From Ectocarpus siliculosus (taxonomy: Eukaryota; Sar; Phaeophyceae; Ectocarpales; Ectocarpaceae): a stretch of 11,003 nucleotides of DNA. Positions within the stretch are counted from its first letter, which is position 1. Every line of letters begins with the position of its first letter. The translations under genes were made by a program, and so were the position numbers. The DNA lies in contig FN649750.1 of assembly GCA_000310025.1 (NCBI GenBank), forward strand, positions 3,924,997-3,935,999, given 5' to 3'. The notes below the pieces were generated by a model that was given only the letters and a program-made list of their open reading frames with translations, ran no database searches and had not been told where the DNA came from. Positions 10,151 to 11,003 of the stretch are shown piece after piece.

Positions 10151-11003
10151 CTGTAGTAGAGGAGAAGAGGGAGGGGGGAATCAACAAACCATAGGCAATT
10201 CAAAGCACAGCGGGGCCCCGCGGAGTCGTGCATGTTGGGGGTGAGTGTCGCTCGCGCGCTGCCGGGTACATCTACGCCCGGCCCTGTTGTGCGCGGTAAA
10301 AGCTAAAAAATCTTTTATGGTTGTTGTTGTTCAGGTCGTAACCCTAACCCGAGAGGGTTTGAGGAAGCAAGGCGGTCGACAGCATCTCAACAAAAAGCAA
10401 TCCGATTGCCGTAGGCGACATGACACAAGATACCACATCCCCTGGACCGAATTTTTTCAAATCGCTCCAAGACGAAGGGGATGCCACACTCAAGCGATAC
10501 ACGTGGTCGAGTTTCTTTCGAAAAGGCGGTTCCAACGCCGCCAATTTCGTCACCGGCGCTGTGTTTTCGCTGCAGAGCAGTCGAGCTTTGGCATTCGGTC
10601 CAGGGGGTGCGGTGTCTTACGCAATCTACGGTAGCCCTGAAGCACTTACGCGAGCAAGGCGGCCAAGAGCATCCTCAGCGGAGAGTTGGTCACCACTCCG
10701 AACCCGAGGCAGACCATCACCAACCCTGCGAGGCGGAAACAAGCGGGACACCGGGTGCACCCAAAAACAACGGAGCAGGAGAGAGGGCAAAGGAATGGTT
10801 TCCGAATGTGTATGCCTCCTCAACGATCACCGACCGCTAACCGGCAGCTGCCCCTCCACGGCCGCGCTGTAACGCTGTTGCACCGCCGGTGGCGAGTCGT
10901 CGATGTCGACTCTCTTTTCATCGATAGAGGGGGGCGGTCGGGTTGCTCGTGAGACCCAGATCCCCTTCAACTGTGGTATATTAACTCGAACGGGTACAAT
11001 GTT
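10036..11003 (-). CDS. Gene 2 (partial, last two exons): integral-membrane methyltransferase, isoprenylcysteine/phospholipid methyltransferase type
   Basis: Minus-strand gene entering from the right edge. Visible coding parts are 10725-10650 and 10150-10036, with stop TAA at 10038-10036. Joined, they give LVMVCLGFGVVTNSPLRMLL, then AALLALVLDKKVDKEESLLV, then ALHGEAYESYREAVAKFVPR and FY. In the ICMT/PEMT superfamily (S-adenosylmethionine-dependent methylation of prenylcysteine or phospholipid head groups) the C-terminus has the same plan: a small-residue membrane hairpin, a K.xxEE.xL segment, then F/H-G-EAY..Y and PRF. The exact substrate cannot be told from this end. The conserved RHPxY-type motif expected just upstream is outside the window or in an unseen exon. 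The exon junction is in phase (GC + T gives Ala). Both borders are near consensus. Confidence 0.68.
10360..10402 (-). pseudogene. Decayed partial copy of the gene 2 penultimate exon
   Basis: AAGCAAGGCGGTCGACAGCATC at about 10371 resembles GAGCAAGGCGGCCAAGAGCATC at about 10652 (the complement of the exon's MLLAALLA part), extending over about 40 bp at about 70 percent. The copy lies at the other side of the MITE in the same orientation and has lost the GT donor. It is probably the relic of a local duplication. Short and diverged, so the call is tentative. Confidence 0.45.
10409..10631. mobile_element. MITE copy B (about 223 bp) in the gene 2 intron
   Basis: Terminal inverted repeats: left CCGTAGGCGACATGACACAAGA then TACCACATCCCCTGGACCGAAT, right complement CCGTAGATTGCGTAAGACAC then CGCACCCCCTGGACCGAAT. 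The inner 26 bp match at 23 positions. TA follows the right end (10632-10633); the left flank is TG, possibly a mutated TA. It is the same family as copy A at 2729-2955, sharing the ends and internal words such as GACGAAG.GGATGCCA, GTTCCAACGCC, CTGCAG and TCGAGCT.TG. Confidence 0.78.
10650..10725 (-). CDS. Gene 2 penultimate exon: membrane hairpin
   Basis: Acceptor CCTCGCAG|GG and donor CTCGC|GTAAGTGC. The first GG completes a Gly, Arg or Trp codon from an unseen exon. Encodes LVMVCLGFGVVTNSPLRMLL then AALLA, a hydrophobic hairpin with a polar TNSP turn as in the last membrane hairpin of this superfamily. A MITE sits only 18 nt downstream of the donor. A long open frame on the opposite strand across this exon is considered a shadow. 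Confidence 0.72.
10726..11003 (-). other. Gene 2 upstream intron, no exon recognised
   Basis: Sequence 5' of the penultimate exon on the minus strand. No frame resembling the upstream RHPxY-containing part of the methyltransferase family was found, so this is most likely intron running out of the window. Confidence 0.5.

Noticed and set aside
10420-10872. Plus-strand 150-codon open frame
   Set aside because: Covers MITE copy B and is antisense to the gene 2 exon; better explained by those.
1-11003. tRNA, rRNA or prokaryotic operon features
   Set aside because: No cloverleaf or rRNA sequence noticed by eye, no Shine-Dalgarno-linked open frames, and clear spliceosomal gene structure.

Overview
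The window is nuclear DNA of a photosynthetic eukaryote. The best fit is a stramenopile, most likely a brown alga of the Ectocarpus kind. The evidence is short exons separated by long introns with GT...AG borders, many microsatellites and minisatellites, small inverted-repeat transposons, and a first exon that encodes a heterokont-style bipartite plastid leader with a CS-AFAP cleavage motif. The species is inferred, not shown.

Nearly all long open frames here are accidental. Two minus-strand genes can be supported by splicing small exons together. Gene 1 (7617 down to the left edge, unfinished) has six visible exons: 7617-7267, 5476-5385, 4965-4853, 2461-2248, 1233-1057 and 176-89. All five junctions keep the reading frame. 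The product is a plastid membrane protein recalled as matching the plant family that includes Arabidopsis At5g03900: plastid leader, winged-helix-like region, one membrane segment, Gly/Tyr-rich linker and the motif SIFSFIFGDGDPN. Gene 2 (right edge down to 10036) shows only its last two exons, 10725-10650 and 10150-10036. They encode the C-terminus of an integral-membrane methyltransferase of the isoprenylcysteine/phospholipid methyltransferase type.

The remaining sequence is introns and intergenic DNA. Gene 1 introns hold tandem duplications (periods of about 44, 58-60, 60, 64, 86, 96 and 119 bp), a TA-flanked MITE (2729-2955), a 1.1 kb segment bounded by a 19-bp inverted repeat (3054-4148), and an interspersed repeat in three copies, two of which lie in inverted orientation around exon 2. 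A related MITE (10409-10631) lies 18 nt inside the gene 2 intron, next to a decayed copy of the adjoining exon. The intergenic space (7618-10035) holds a short imperfect palindrome, an 841-bp element with about 27-bp terminal inverted repeats between TTAA tetranucleotides (8140-8980), and about 1 kb without a recognisable gene.

The two genes are in tandem on the minus strand and nothing shows that they share a pathway. The points most worth checking are the inverted repeats around exon 2 (possible exon skipping or circular RNA), the duplicated splice acceptor before exon 6 (an in-frame 32-codon alternative), and the two non-autonomous element families.
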